Of a DNA stretch of 64,000 nucleotides, positions 9,249-18,059 are shown in pieces. Below the pieces are notes generated by a model, which searched no databases, had not been told where the DNA came from, and saw only the letters and a list, made by a program, of their open reading frames with translations. Position numbers and translations under genes: made by a program. Location: the NCBI RefSeq assembly GCF_004681125.1, contig NZ_SIHO01000003.1, positions 214,122-278,121 on the forward strand, in the 5' to 3' direction. Position 1 is the first letter of the stretch. The number at the start of each line of letters is the position of its first letter. This stretch comes from Glacieibacterium arshaanense. GTDB taxonomy: Bacteria; Pseudomonadota; Alphaproteobacteria; Sphingomonadales; Sphingomonadaceae.

Positions 9249-10721
9249 ATGGCAAACGAACATTTCGACGTGCTGGTTGTCGGCGCCGGCATCTCCGGCA
9301 TCGGCGCCGGGCATTATTTGCAGGAACGCTGCCCCGACAAAAGCTATGCCATTCTCGAACGCCGCGCCGCGCTCGGTGGCACCTGGGACCTGTTCCGTTA
9401 CCCCGGCATCCGTTCCGATTCGGACATGTACACGCTGGGCTATGCGTTCCGGCCGTGGACCGGCGCCAAGTCGATCGCCGACGGCCCGGCGATCCTCGAC
9501 TATCTGCAGGCGACCGCGCGCGACGAGGGCATCGACCGCAAGATCCGCTACAACCACCGGGTGCTCGCCGCCAACTGGTCGACGCCGGACGCGCAATGGA
9601 CGGTCGATCTCGATGTCGGTGGAGAACGCCGGCAGCTGACCACCGGCTTCCTGTTCATGTGCAGCGGCTATTACAATTACGACGCCGGCTACATGCCCGA
9701 ATTTCCGGGCATCGACAGCTATAAGGGCGAAGTCGTCCACCCGCAGAAGTGGACGGCCGACATCGTCCATGCCGGCAAGCGCGTCATCGTCATCGGCAGC
9801 GGCGCCACCGCGGTGACGCTGGTCCCCGAAATGGCCAAGACCGCCGCGCATGTGACGATGCTGCAGCGTTCCCCCAGCTATGTCGTGTCGCGCCCGGGCG
9901 AGGACAGCATCGGGCTGTCGTTGCGCAAATACCTGCCGTCGATGCTGGCGTACCAGTTGACGCGATGGAAGAACGTTCTGCTCGGCATGTACTTCTTCCG
10001 GCTGATGCGCAAGTATCCGACGCAGGCCAAGGCGCGGCTGGTCGGCATGGTGCGCGACGAGCTCGGCCCCGACTATGACGTCGAAAAGCACTTCAGCCCG
10101 CGCTATAACCCCTGGGACCAGCGCGTCTGCGCGGTGCCCAACGCCGACATGTTTGAAGCCATCCGCAACGGCTCGGCATCGGTCGAAACCGACATCATCG
10201 ACACCTTCAACGCCACCGGCATCCGGCTCAAATCGGGCAAGCAGCTCGACGCCGACATGATCGTCACCGCGACCGGCCTCGACATGCAGCTGATGGGTGG
10301 CGCGAAACTGAGCGTCGACGGCGTGCCGGTCGAAATCAGCAAGGCGCTGACCTACAAGGGCATGATGTTCAGCGACATCCCCAATCTGGCGCTGTCGACG
10401 GGCTATACCAACGCATCCTGGACGCTCAAGACCGACCTGACCTGCGCCTATGTCTGCCGCCTGCTGCAGCACATGGACGCGACGGGCACGCGCCAGTGCA
10501 CGCCGCGCATCACCGATGCCGATGTCGCGCCGGCACCGTTCATCGATTTCAGCTCGGGCTATATCGAGCGCGCCGCCGCGCACCTGCCCAAGCAGGGCAA
10601 CAAGGCGCCGTGGAAGCTGCACCAGAATTACGCGCTCGACATTTTGACGCTGCGCTTCGGCAAGGTCGATGACGGGACGATGGAGTTCAGCAATCCCGTG
10701 CGCGTGAAGGTCGCGGCGTGA
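9249..10721 (+). CDS. Flavin-containing (Baeyer-Villiger type) monooxygenase
   Basis: The 490-aa enzyme carries an N-terminal FAD site (VVGAGISGIGAG), then GGTWDLFRYPGIRSDSDMY, which is typical of class B flavoprotein monooxygenases. The fingerprint YKGEVVHPQKW is close to FxGxxxHxxxW with Tyr in place of Phe. A second dinucleotide site, VIVIGSGATAV, binds NADPH. Such enzymes insert oxygen next to a ketone or oxidise soft heteroatoms. The start at 9249 (MANEHFDVLVVG) is used; GTG/ATG codons up to 9213 are in frame. The neighbouring reductase, transporter and acyl-CoA ligase suggest a catabolic role for hydrophobic ketones, which is inference. Confidence 0.9.
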   Translation: MANEHFDVLVVGAGISGIGAGHYLQERCPDKSYAILERRAALGGTWDLFRYPGIRSDSDMYTLGYAFRPWTGAKSIADGPAILDYLQATARDEGIDRKIRYNHRVLAANWSTPDAQWTVDLDVGGERRQLTTGFLFMCSGYYNYDAGYMPEFPGIDSYKGEVVHPQKWTADIVHAGKRVIVIGSGATAVTLVPEMAKTAAHVTMLQRSPSYVVSRPGEDSIGLSLRKYLPSMLAYQLTRWKNVLLGMYFFRLMRKYPTQAKARLVGMVRDELGPDYDVEKHFSPRYNPWDQRVCAVPNADMFEAIRNGSASVETDIIDTFNATGIRLKSGKQLDADMIVTATGLDMQLMGGAKLSVDGVPVEISKALTYKGMMFSDIPNLALSTGYTNASWTLKTDLTCAYVCRLLQHMDATGTRQCTPRITDADVAPAPFIDFSSGYIERAAAHLPKQGNKAPWKLHQNYALDILTLRFGKVDDGTMEFSNPVRVKVAA

Positions 10722-10732
10722 TGGTGGTTTCA

Positions 10733-10903
10733 AGGGCCTCCGGCGGGCAGGCGTGACGCCTGTACCCGATTGAATATCGCTTGTCATTCTCGCGTAGACG
10801 CGAGTCCCCCTTTCGCACCGTCGGATGCATTTCCGCCTTCGCGGGAATGACAAAGGTCTTATAACTGGGTGCAGGGGCTAGCCCCTGCCCGCCGGAGGCT
10901 CTT
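10733..10903. repeat. Long palindromic element with nested insert
   Basis: The left arm is AGGGCCTCCGGCGGGCAGG, then an inner GCGTGACGC hairpin and CCGATT. The right arm is CTGGGTGCAGGGG, GCTAGC, CCCCTGCCCGCCGGAGGCTCTT. About 90 bases separate the arms and hold a second, unrelated inverted repeat (10783-10852). It fills the gap between the monooxygenase stop and the ribosome-binding site of the next co-directional gene. Confidence 0.8.
10783..10852. repeat. Second inverted repeat type nested in the palindromic element
   Basis: The ends read GTCATTCTCGCG and CGCGGGAATGAC, imperfect inverted copies separated by about 46 bases. The motif GTCATTCCCGCGAA is a widespread intergenic repeat in many proteobacteria. 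It is a different sequence family from the host element, so one repeat seems to have landed inside, or been captured by, the other. No target-site duplication is obvious. Confidence 0.6.
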
Positions 10904-10922
10904 CAATCTTCGAGGTAATTCA

Positions 10923-11927
10923 ATGACCAAACGCAAACTCGGCCCCTTTGAAATCGAACCCGTCGGCCTCGGCTGCATGTCGCTGAGCCATACGTACGGG
11001 CCGCCGCCAAGCGACGAAGACGGCGCCAAGCTGCTCAACCGCGCGCTCGATCTAGGCTATGATTTCTTTGACACCGCGTCGATTTACGGTGTCGGTCATA
11101 ACGAGACGCTGATCGGCCAGGCGCTCAAGGGCCGGCGCGACGAGTTCGTGCTGGCGTCGAAATGCGGGCTGCGCGTCGGCAATGACGAGGCGCGCGCGAC
11201 GCGGATTCTCGACGGCTCGCCTGCGGGGATCGCCGAGGTGCTCGATCTCAGCCTGACGCGGCTGGGGGTTGATCATATCGACCTGTATTATCTGCATCGG
11301 CTCGACCCGAAGACGCCGATCGAAGAGTCGGTTGGGGCGCTGGCGGACGCGGTCAAGGCGGGCAAGATCCGCAGCATCGGCCTGTCGGAGGTGTCGGCGG
11401 CGACGTTGCGGCGCGCCGCGGCAGTGCATCCGATTGCTGCGGTGCAGACCGAATATTCGCTGTGGACGCGCAATCCGGAGATTGCCGTGCTCGACGCCTG
11501 CCGCGAACTGGGCACGACGTTCGTGGCGTTTTCGCCGGTGGCGCGCGGCTTTCTGGCTGACGGCGTCGGCGATGCCAGTGCCCTGACGAAGGGCGATTTT
11601 CGCCGCCACATGCCGCGCTTCAACCCCCCACATCTGGAGGCCAATCTCAAGCTGCTCGCGGCGTTCAAGGCCATTGCCACCGAACTCGGCGTCACGCCGG
11701 GGCAACTGTCGCTGGCGTGGCTACTGAACCGCGACGATCGGCTGGTGACCATCCCCGGCACCGGGTCGATTCCGCACCTCGAGGAGAATTTCGGCGCGCG
11801 CGACATCGTGCTGGCGCCCGAGGTGATGGCGCGGCTCGATGCGCTGATCAACCGCCACACTGTTTCTGGGCCGCGCTATGCACCGGCGATGCAGGCATCG
11901 ATCGATACCGAAGATTTCGCCGACTGA
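10923..11927 (+). CDS. Aldo/keto reductase
   Basis: The 334-aa protein is an NADPH-dependent TIM-barrel oxidoreductase of the AKR superfamily, closest in layout to the YhdN/AKR13-like group. Visible pieces are PVGLGCMSLSHTYG, the catalytic Asp/Tyr region DFFDTASIYG, the lysine strand VLASKCG, the HIDLYYLHRLD segment that supplies the catalytic His, and IPGTGSIPHLEENF for cofactor phosphate binding. The start at 10923 follows GAGGT; a longer in-frame start at 10869 reads through the repeat arm and is rejected. It may reduce aldehydes or ketones in the same pathway as the neighbouring monooxygenase. Confidence 0.93.
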   Translation: MTKRKLGPFEIEPVGLGCMSLSHTYGPPPSDEDGAKLLNRALDLGYDFFDTASIYGVGHNETLIGQALKGRRDEFVLASKCGLRVGNDEARATRILDGSPAGIAEVLDLSLTRLGVDHIDLYYLHRLDPKTPIEESVGALADAVKAGKIRSIGLSEVSAATLRRAAAVHPIAAVQTEYSLWTRNPEIAVLDACRELGTTFVAFSPVARGFLADGVGDASALTKGDFRRHMPRFNPPHLEANLKLLAAFKAIATELGVTPGQLSLAWLLNRDDRLVTIPGTGSIPHLEENFGARDIVLAPEVMARLDALINRHTVSGPRYAPAMQASIDTEDFAD

Positions 11928-11953
11928 CTTCAGCCGGAACAGGGGAACGCTAC

Positions 11954-13222
11954 GTGCAAGCCAAATCGAGGTTGCGGTCGCTGGTCGGCGGGTCGATCGG
12001 CAATCTGGTCGAATGGTATGACTGGTACGTCTATTCGGCGTTCGCGCTGTATTTTTCGAAGAGCTTTTTTCCACAGGGTGACCGTACAGCGCAGTTGCTC
12101 AACACCGCGGCAGTTTTCGCTATCGGCTTTCTGATGCGGCCGATCGGCGGCTGGTGGCTCGGCAAATACGCCGATGTCCGCGGGCGCAAGGCGGCGTTGA
12201 CGCTTTCGGTGCTGCTGATGTGCACGGGCTCGCTTCTGATTGCCGTCGTGCCGCCGTTTGCCGTCATCGGCGTCTGGGCACCGGTGGTGCTGGTGGTGGC
12301 GCGGCTGCTCCAGGGCCTATCGGTCGGCGGCGAATATGGCACTTCGGCGACGTACATGAGCGAGATGGCGACGGCGAAGCACCGCGGTTTCACCGCCAGT
12401 TTCCAATATGTCACGCTGATCATGGGGCAGCTGCTAGCGCTCGGCGTGCTACTGGTGCTGCAGGCGACCATGAGCGACACGGACCTAAATGGCTGGGGCT
12501 GGCGCATTCCGTTCGCAGTGGGTGCCGTGCTGGCGGTCGTTGCGTTGTGGCTGCGGCGCAGCATCGAGGAAACGCATAGTTTCGAAGTGCTGCCGGCGTC
12601 CGAACGGCGCGGCATCGCCGGTGAGCTGTTCAAGCACCCGCGCGCACTTCTTACCGTGCTCGGCTTGACCGCCGGCGGCTCGCTCGGCTTCTATACCTTT
12701 ACCACCTACATGCAGAAATTCCTCGTCAACAGCGCCGGCTGGAGCAAGGACGATGCGACCAGTGTTTCGGCGGTATCGCTGCTGCTGTTCATGGTGCTGC
12801 AGCCGCTTTTCGGCGCGTTGTCCGACCGCTTCGGGCGGCGCCCGCAGCTGATCGTCTTCGCCGCGCTGGGCGTGCTCGGCACCATCCCGATGCTGACGCG
12901 TTTGTCGGCCGCTGCCGACTGGATGACCGGCTTCTGGCTGATCATGGCGGCGCTGGTGGTTATGAGTTGCTACACCGCCATCTCCGGGCTGGTGAAAGCC
13001 GAGCTGTTCCCCGCACACATCCGCGCGCTCGGCGTCGGGCTGCCCTACGGTATTGCGGTGTCGGTGTTCGGCGGCAGTGCCGAATATGTCGCGCTCAAAT
13101 TCAAGGATATGGGCCACGAAAACTGGTTCTTCGTCTATGTCACGGTGATGTTCGGCGTTGCGCTGGTCGCGGCTTGGGCGCTGCCGGAAACGCGTGACGA
13201 GACAATGATCGAGGACGATTAA
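11954..13222 (+). CDS. MFS transporter, metabolite:H+ symporter (MHS) family, KgtP-like
   Basis: This is a 12-helix major facilitator of 422 aa. The N-terminus GGSIGNLVEWYDWYVYSAFA is the signature of the MHS family, which includes alpha-ketoglutarate permease KgtP and ProP. It is followed by FLMRPIGGWWLGKYADVRGRK (motif A) and LLQGLSVGGEYGTSATYMSE. A dicarboxylate or other organic acid taken up with protons is the likely substrate; the exact one is unknown. The start is GTG 11954 with AGGGGA seven bases upstream; an open frame continues upstream inside the reductase gene and is not used. The 26-bp gap suggests co-transcription with the aldo/keto reductase. Confidence 0.9.
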   Translation: MQAKSRLRSLVGGSIGNLVEWYDWYVYSAFALYFSKSFFPQGDRTAQLLNTAAVFAIGFLMRPIGGWWLGKYADVRGRKAALTLSVLLMCTGSLLIAVVPPFAVIGVWAPVVLVVARLLQGLSVGGEYGTSATYMSEMATAKHRGFTASFQYVTLIMGQLLALGVLLVLQATMSDTDLNGWGWRIPFAVGAVLAVVALWLRRSIEETHSFEVLPASERRGIAGELFKHPRALLTVLGLTAGGSLGFYTFTTYMQKFLVNSAGWSKDDATSVSAVSLLLFMVLQPLFGALSDRFGRRPQLIVFAALGVLGTIPMLTRLSAAADWMTGFWLIMAALVVMSCYTAISGLVKAELFPAHIRALGVGLPYGIAVSVFGGSAEYVALKFKDMGHENWFFVYVTVMFGVALVAAWALPETRDETMIEDD

Positions 13223-13269
13223 GAGCCTCCGGCGGGCAGGCCTCAGGCCTGCCCGCCGGAGGCTCTTTT
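13223..13269. terminator. Perfect palindromic element with T-run after the MFS gene
   Basis: The element directly follows the MFS stop codon. The arm AGAGCCTCCGGCGGGCAGG and its complement surround CCTCAGG, and the right arm runs into CTCTTTTTCC. The stem of about 22 base pairs followed by five T residues on the plus strand is a convincing intrinsic terminator for the reductase-transporter unit. It is nearly identical to the copy at 3808. Confidence 0.8.
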
Positions 13270-13347
13270 TCCCTGCCTGCCGCAGTGCGGAATAATTGGC
13301 GAACGCGCGCAATCCTTCTATGCTAGAAAATCGCGGAAGGGGCGATT

Positions 13348-15654
13348 TTGACCACAACAGTGCCGACCAAACCTCGGGTATTCCTGTCGTATGCACGGGT
13401 TGACCGCGCGCGCGTGGCGAAGCTCGCGGCGGCGCTGACCGCGGCGGGGCACCAATTGTGGTGGGATACCGCGATCGAGGCGGGGTCGGCGTTCGCTGCC
13501 GATATCGCGCGCGAGCTTGATGCGGCCGATGTGGTCGTCGTCGCTTGGTCGGCGGCGTCGGTAAAATCGGCATGGGTGCTCGATGAAGCGGGCGCCGGGC
13601 GCGACCGCAACCGGCTGGTGCCTGTGCTGCTCGATGGCACGCCGCCGCCGCTGGGGTTCCGCCAGCTGCACGCGATTGATCTGTCGAACGGTCGCGAGCG
13701 CAAACCGGCGGGTGCCGCCGAACTGGTGCGCGCCGTTGAACGTGTCGCGAGTTCCTTGCCGCTTGAACCCGCGGCCAAGGTGGCGCGCGCCGCGCCGAAG
13801 CTGCTGCCGTGGCTGGTCGGGTTGATCGCGCTGGCACTGGTCGCGGTGCTTGGCTGGCAGATGCTGGGGCCGAAATTCACGCGTAGCGATGACAAGCCGG
13901 TGGTTGCGGTGCTGCCATTCCTCGACATGTCGGCCGCCAAGGGCGAGGCCTATTTTGCTGAAGGCCTTGCCGAGGAAATTCTCGATACGTTGGCGACCGA
14001 TACAAGGCTCAAGGTGCTGGGGCGGACAACCGCTTGGGCGATGCGCGACAAGGCCGGCGACCCTGCCTATCTGCGCAGCAAGTTCGGGGTGACGCGTCTG
14101 CTCGAAGGCTCGGTACGTGGCGGCGGCGCCGACTCCGGCGGGCGGGTCAAAGTGTCGGTGCGGCTGATCGACACCAAAGACGGCGCCGAGATCTGGTCGC
14201 AGGTCTTCGATCGCAGTGAAGCCAATGTGCTTGCGGTGCAGGAAGAAGTTGCGGCCGCGGTGGCCGCGCAATTGGCGGGGCCGGCGAGCGGTGACGGCAA
14301 GGCCGCGCATGCCGATGCCACCAGCGTGCCGCCGCGCGTTTACGAAGACATATTGGTGGCGCGCCAGCTCATCCGCACGCGCCAGGCCGATGCGTTGCAA
14401 CGGGCGCGCGTGCTCGCCGACACGGCGGTGGGGACGGCGCCGAACTACGCGCCGGCCTATGCTGCGCGCTCGACGGCGCTGGTACTGCTGACGCTGTATG
14501 GTGACTTGCCGCTGCAACCAGCGTTGACCGACGCGCGGCGCGATGCCGAACGCGCGGTTGCGATCGATCCGCGACTGTCGGAGGCCTATGCGGCGCTGGG
14601 CAATGTGCTGATTTCGTTGAATGACCCGCCTGGCGCGATTGCCGCACTTACGCGCGCGGTCAAGCTGCGGCCGAACAATTCCGAAGCGAGGATGCTGCTC
14701 GGCCGGGTGATGATGGACAACGGTCAACTCAACCACGCTATCACCGAGTTTACTGCAGCTGTGGCCGCCGATCCGTTGTGGACGACGCCGACAGTCAATC
14801 TGATCCGCGCCTATGGGCTGGCGAACCAGCCGACAAAGGTCTGGGAAGTCGAGCGGGCGTTCCGCGCCTTGTCACCCGATCCGGCGGATGCCGAACTTGT
14901 GGAAAGCGATGCGGCGATGGCGACGGGTGATTTCGCTCGTGCGCTCAAGCTTGCCGAGGCGGCGCTGCGCCGTAACCCCAAGTCGACCAATGCGATTTCC
15001 AGCCGCAACAATGCGCTAATGCCGCTACTCGGCGTTGACCAGATTCCGCTGACGCAGCGGATTTTCTGGCCCGATGCCTATTGGCAGGCGCTGTCGGGGC
15101 GCTGGGAAGAGGTGGCGCGGTTGTTGCTGCAGCAGGGCCGCTCGGTTTGGGACGATACAGTGCAGATTTACCTGATGTCGTATGCACTGACCGATCTCGG
15201 ACGCGGCGCCGATTTGGTGGCGAGCTTTGACGCGCGCTTTGCCAGCATTGCCGAGTATACGGCTTCGCCAGCGGCGTCACCCGGCGGCGCGACTTTGATC
15301 GCCAGTGCGATGGATAAGGCCGGTCGCAGTGCCGATGCGACAGCATTGCGCGGCTTCGCGCGGGCCCGGATGGTGCGCAACGAAGCCGGCGGGCTGTCGC
15401 CGTCGTGGAACGCCGCCGATTGGGCGACCTTGCTGCTGGCGAGCAATGACCGCGCCGGTGCGGTGGCCAAGCTCGAGGACGGCCTGACGCGTAATTGGGC
15501 GGATGTGTGCAGCGGGCCGCTGTGGATCGGCGATCTGTGGCCGTTGAAGCCGTTGCGCGGCGATGCGCGCTTCGACCGCGTTCTCGAACGCTGCCGGACG
15601 GCGATCAACAAACAGCGCGCGCAGGCCGGCTTACCGCCGGCGGCGCTGAAGTAA
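13348..15654 (+). CDS. TIR - transmembrane - TolB-like - TPR protein
   Basis: The 768-aa protein begins with a TIR domain (about residues 9-135: RVFLSYARVDRARV, WWDTAIEAGSAFAADI, SVKSAWVLDEAG). Glu80 sits where TIR NAD-glycohydrolases keep their catalytic glutamate. One membrane helix spans about residues 152-173. The next part (VVAVLPFLDMSAAKGEAYFAEGL and DTRLKVLGRTT) matches the TolB/FlgO-like domain often found next to adenylate-cyclase TPR proteins. TPR repeats fill roughly residues 330-560. The start is TTG 13348 with GGAAGGGGC just upstream; no ATG fits. The TIR would be cytoplasmic and the rest periplasmic. It could be a signalling scaffold or an NAD-consuming effector; neither is shown. 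Confidence 0.85.
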   Translation: MTTTVPTKPRVFLSYARVDRARVAKLAAALTAAGHQLWWDTAIEAGSAFAADIARELDAADVVVVAWSAASVKSAWVLDEAGAGRDRNRLVPVLLDGTPPPLGFRQLHAIDLSNGRERKPAGAAELVRAVERVASSLPLEPAAKVARAAPKLLPWLVGLIALALVAVLGWQMLGPKFTRSDDKPVVAVLPFLDMSAAKGEAYFAEGLAEEILDTLATDTRLKVLGRTTAWAMRDKAGDPAYLRSKFGVTRLLEGSVRGGGADSGGRVKVSVRLIDTKDGAEIWSQVFDRSEANVLAVQEEVAAAVAAQLAGPASGDGKAAHADATSVPPRVYEDILVARQLIRTRQADALQRARVLADTAVGTAPNYAPAYAARSTALVLLTLYGDLPLQPALTDARRDAERAVAIDPRLSEAYAALGNVLISLNDPPGAIAALTRAVKLRPNNSEARMLLGRVMMDNGQLNHAITEFTAAVAADPLWTTPTVNLIRAYGLANQPTKVWEVERAFRALSPDPADAELVESDAAMATGDFARALKLAEAALRRNPKSTNAISSRNNALMPLLGVDQIPLTQRIFWPDAYWQALSGRWEEVARLLLQQGRSVWDDTVQIYLMSYALTDLGRGADLVASFDARFASIAEYTASPAASPGGATLIASAMDKAGRSADATALRGFARARMVRNEAGGLSPSWNAADWATLLLASNDRAGAVAKLEDGLTRNWADVCSGPLWIGDLWPLKPLRGDARFDRVLERCRTAINKQRAQAGLPPAALK

Positions 15655-15688
15655 CGTGAAACCGGGCAATTTGGCTGGAGATATTGCG

Positions 15689-16390
15689 ATGCGTCGATTG
15701 GGACTGGCCGCCGCGCTCATAATGCTTTGGGCCGCTGCGCCGCTGGCGGCGCAAACACCGCCGCCACCGTCGACCGTTGCTGCTACACCCGCCATCGATG
15801 TTGCTACACCGGCCGCGCCGTCGGCTATTGCGCCGCCCGCACCACCGGTGCGCAAGCCCGCTACCACCAATGTCGTGATGACAACCAGCGCCGGCACCAT
15901 CGTCATCGCGCTCGAAACCGAACGCGCGCCGGCGACCGCAGCGAACTTCCTGCGCTATGTCGATCAGAAGCGCTACGACGGCACCACCATCTACCGCGCC
16001 ATGAAGCTCGGCAAGGACGGGCAATACGGGCTGATCCAGGGTGGCATTTCAGGCAACCCCAAGCGCGCGCTGGCCCCCGTCGCGCACGAATCGACAGCGA
16101 AGACCGGCCTGACGCACGACGACGGCGCGATTTCGATGGCGCGCTCGACCCCCGGCTCCGCAACCGGCGATTTTTTCATCGCGATCGGCGCGATGACAGG
16201 TCTCGATGCCAATCCTGCTGCCAGCGGTGACAATCAGGGCTTTGCCGTATTCGGCCACGTTGTCGAAGGCATGGACCTGGTCAAAAAGATCCAGCATTTG
16301 CCGACGTCCCCAACGCTCGGCGCCGGCGTTATGAAGGGTCAGATGCTCGCCGATCCGGTCAAGATCATCTCGGTCAAGCGCGCCAAGTAA
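15689..16390 (+). CDS. Periplasmic cyclophilin-type peptidyl-prolyl isomerase
   Basis: The 233-aa protein has a signal peptide (MRRLGLAAALIMLWAAAPLAAQ, read in two parts by its basic start and AAQ cleavage site). A Pro/Ala-rich linker of about 40 residues and a cyclophilin domain from about residue 60 follow. The domain has TSAGTIVIALETERAPATAANF, then YDGTTIYRAM, GGISGNPKRAL, GAISMARSTPGSATGDFFIA and FAVFGHVVEGMD. Residues of the canonical active site are partly altered, as in other short periplasmic PpiA proteins. The start at 15689 follows GGAG. It lies 34 bp after the TIR gene and one base before the stop of the convergent reductase. Confidence 0.9.
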   Translation: MRRLGLAAALIMLWAAAPLAAQTPPPPSTVAATPAIDVATPAAPSAIAPPAPPVRKPATTNVVMTTSAGTIVIALETERAPATAANFLRYVDQKRYDGTTIYRAMKLGKDGQYGLIQGGISGNPKRALAPVAHESTAKTGLTHDDGAISMARSTPGSATGDFFIAIGAMTGLDANPAASGDNQGFAVFGHVVEGMDLVKKIQHLPTSPTLGAGVMKGQMLADPVKIISVKRAK

Positions 16391-16391
16391 C

Positions 16392-17414
16392 TCAGCTTAT
16401 GATCAGCCCGTGCGCGATCATGCTGTTCGCGCAATCGACGATCGAGTCCGCTGCCGGGCGCGGTACCCAGCCGAGTATGGCCTTGGCGTGGCTGGCGTCG
16501 CAGATGCGCGCCTTGCCGAGTTCGGGCAGCACCATGCCGACGGTCTTGTCGAACTTGCCGACGAGGCGCAACAGGAAGTCCGGCAGGCCGCGCGTCGGCA
16601 CGCGCTTGGCCTGTTGACCGAGCCGGTCCTTCAGGATCGCAGCAATGTCCTTCATCCACAGGAATTCGCCCGCGCACAGGAAGCGTTCGCCGTTCATGCC
16701 CGGCGCGGTCATGGCGCGGACATGCGCGTCGGCGATATCGCGGACATCGACAATGGCGAAGCCGAAGTTGGGCAGGCCCGGCAGTTCGCCGTTCATCAGC
16801 TTCGAGATGATTTCGAGCGAGGCCGAATAGTCATTGCCGAGCACCGGCCCGAGCACGGCGCCGGGGTTGATCGTGGCAAATTCAAGCGCGCCGCCCTCGC
16901 GCGCCATGAAATCACGTGCCGCACGTTCGGCGATGACCTTTGAGCGCACATAGGCATAAGTGTCGGGATGCGCGGGGTTGGTCCAGTCGGCTTCGGTGAA
17001 GACCTGCCGCGCGCCGTCCATGCCGTAGCAGATGGCTGCGGTCGACGACGTCATCACGACACGTTTGACGCCGGCATCGCGCGCCGCGCGCAGCACGCGC
17101 AGCGTGCCTTCGCGCGCGGGCACGACGATTTCGTCATCGTGCTTGGGATTGGCGGCGGGGATCGGCGACGCAATGTGCAGGACATAATCGACGCCCTTGG
17201 CGGCATCGGCCCAGCCGGCATCATGCGATAAGTCGGCGGCAACGAGTTCGAGCTGATCGACGTTGATCCCCAGCGTCTTGTGCAGGCCAGCGCTCTTGGC
17301 GGGGTTGCGCACGGTGCCGCGCACGCTCCAGCCGTCGCGCAGCAGCTGCTGGATGGCGAAGCCGGCGATATAGCCCGACGCTCCGGTGACGAGGACCCGA
17401 CCCTTGCTTGCCAT
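16392..17414 (-). CDS. NAD(P)-dependent epimerase/reductase, dihydroflavonol-4-reductase-like
   Basis: The 340-aa protein is an extended short-chain dehydrogenase. It has the nucleotide site VLVTGASGYIAGF at the N-terminus, VRNPAKS, the segment HIASPIP, the catalytic serine stretch VVMTSSTAAICYG, and YAYVRSK holding the YxxxK pair. This pattern is closest to DFR/cinnamoyl-CoA reductase-like enzymes, which act on aldehydes or ketones. The start at 17414 (MASKGRVLV) has GGAGCA upstream. A TetR regulator is divergent across 75 bp and is the obvious candidate repressor. The gene ends one base from the convergent cyclophilin gene with no terminator between them. Confidence 0.9.
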   Translation of the reverse strand: MASKGRVLVTGASGYIAGFAIQQLLRDGWSVRGTVRNPAKSAGLHKTLGINVDQLELVAADLSHDAGWADAAKGVDYVLHIASPIPAANPKHDDEIVVPAREGTLRVLRAARDAGVKRVVMTSSTAAICYGMDGARQVFTEADWTNPAHPDTYAYVRSKVIAERAARDFMAREGGALEFATINPGAVLGPVLGNDYSASLEIISKLMNGELPGLPNFGFAIVDVRDIADAHVRAMTAPGMNGERFLCAGEFLWMKDIAAILKDRLGQQAKRVPTRGLPDFLLRLVGKFDKTVGMVLPELGKARICDASHAKAILGWVPRPAADSIVDCANSMIAHGLIIS

Positions 17415-17480
17415 TTGTGTTGCTCCGGTGAATGAGTGCGATGAAACCGCTAGGCGCGGCGCGATGAACTGGATACAAAC

Positions 17481-17504
17481 TGACAAATCATGTCTAATAT
17501 GTCA
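17481..17504. promoter_or_regulatory. Candidate TetR operator over the tetR start
   Basis: TGACA at 17481-17485 and TGTCA at 17500-17504 form an inverted repeat. A tighter GACA-AATCA-TGTC palindrome and a direct repeat TGTC-TAATA-TGTC lie inside it. The site overlaps the tetR start codon and lies about 70 bp upstream of the divergent reductase gene, a common place for autorepression. The assignment rests on symmetry and position only. Confidence 0.35.
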
Positions 17505-18059
17505 AACATTGAATTGACCCCTGATGCCCAGCGCCGCGCCCGCGTCCGCGAAGCCGCGCTCGATGTGTTCGCGCGCTACGGCTTCCGCCGCACCTCGATG
17601 GCCGACCTCGCGGCCGCCGCAGGCATGTCGCGGCCGGCGCTCTATCTGCTGCATCCCAACAAGGCGGCAGTGTTTGCCGACTTGGCCGGCGCGATGCTCG
17701 AAGCCAGTTTCGCCGCTGCTGTGGCGGCATGGCCGCCGGGCACGCCGGTCGGGCAGGGGTTGGCGGCGGCGTTGCTGGCCAAAGACCTCGGGCTGTTCCG
17801 CTTGCTCGCCGCCTCGCCGCACGGTGCCGAAATTCTCAGCGAAGGCACCGCGCTGACGATGGACCTGCACGCCGACATCGAAGCGCGCTTTCGCGCCCTG
17901 CTGATCGAACGCCTGTCCGCCGCCGGCGCCGGCGACGCGCCCGCGCTAGCGCGCATGGTCACCAAGGCCGCTGACGGCCTCAAGCACGCCGGCGGCCGCG
18001 AGGCGGATTATGTCGCCGACATCAACCGGCTCGCGGCACTGGTGGCGCGCAGCGCCTAG
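17490..18059 (+). CDS. TetR/AcrR family transcriptional regulator
   Basis: The 189-aa protein has the TetR helix-turn-helix near residues 15-60: RVREAALDVFARYGFRRTSM, then LAAAAGMSRPALYLLHPNK. A helical ligand-binding C-terminal domain follows. An alternative start lies at 17499. The gene is divergent from the DFR-like reductase and its last four bases overlap the stop of the convergent acyl-CoA ligase gene. It likely represses the reductase, and perhaps the ligase, in response to a small ligand such as an acyl-CoA or aromatic compound; that is inference from position. Confidence 0.92.
   Translation: MSNMSNIELTPDAQRRARVREAALDVFARYGFRRTSMADLAAAAGMSRPALYLLHPNKAAVFADLAGAMLEASFAAAVAAWPPGTPVGQGLAAALLAKDLGLFRLLAASPHGAEILSEGTALTMDLHADIEARFRALLIERLSAAGAGDAPALARMVTKAADGLKHAGGREADYVADINRLAALVARSA

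Noticed and set aside
9132-10853. 573-codon frame antisense to the monooxygenase
   Set aside because: High-GC DNA gives long antisense frames. Its product is His/Arg/Asp-rich with no recognisable domain, and codon use follows the sense gene.
13348-15654. TIR gene as part of a multi-gene antiphage system
   Set aside because: Neighbours are an organic acid transporter, a cyclophilin and a DFR-like reductase. No nucleotide cyclase, Argonaute, STING or ATPase partner is present in the window.
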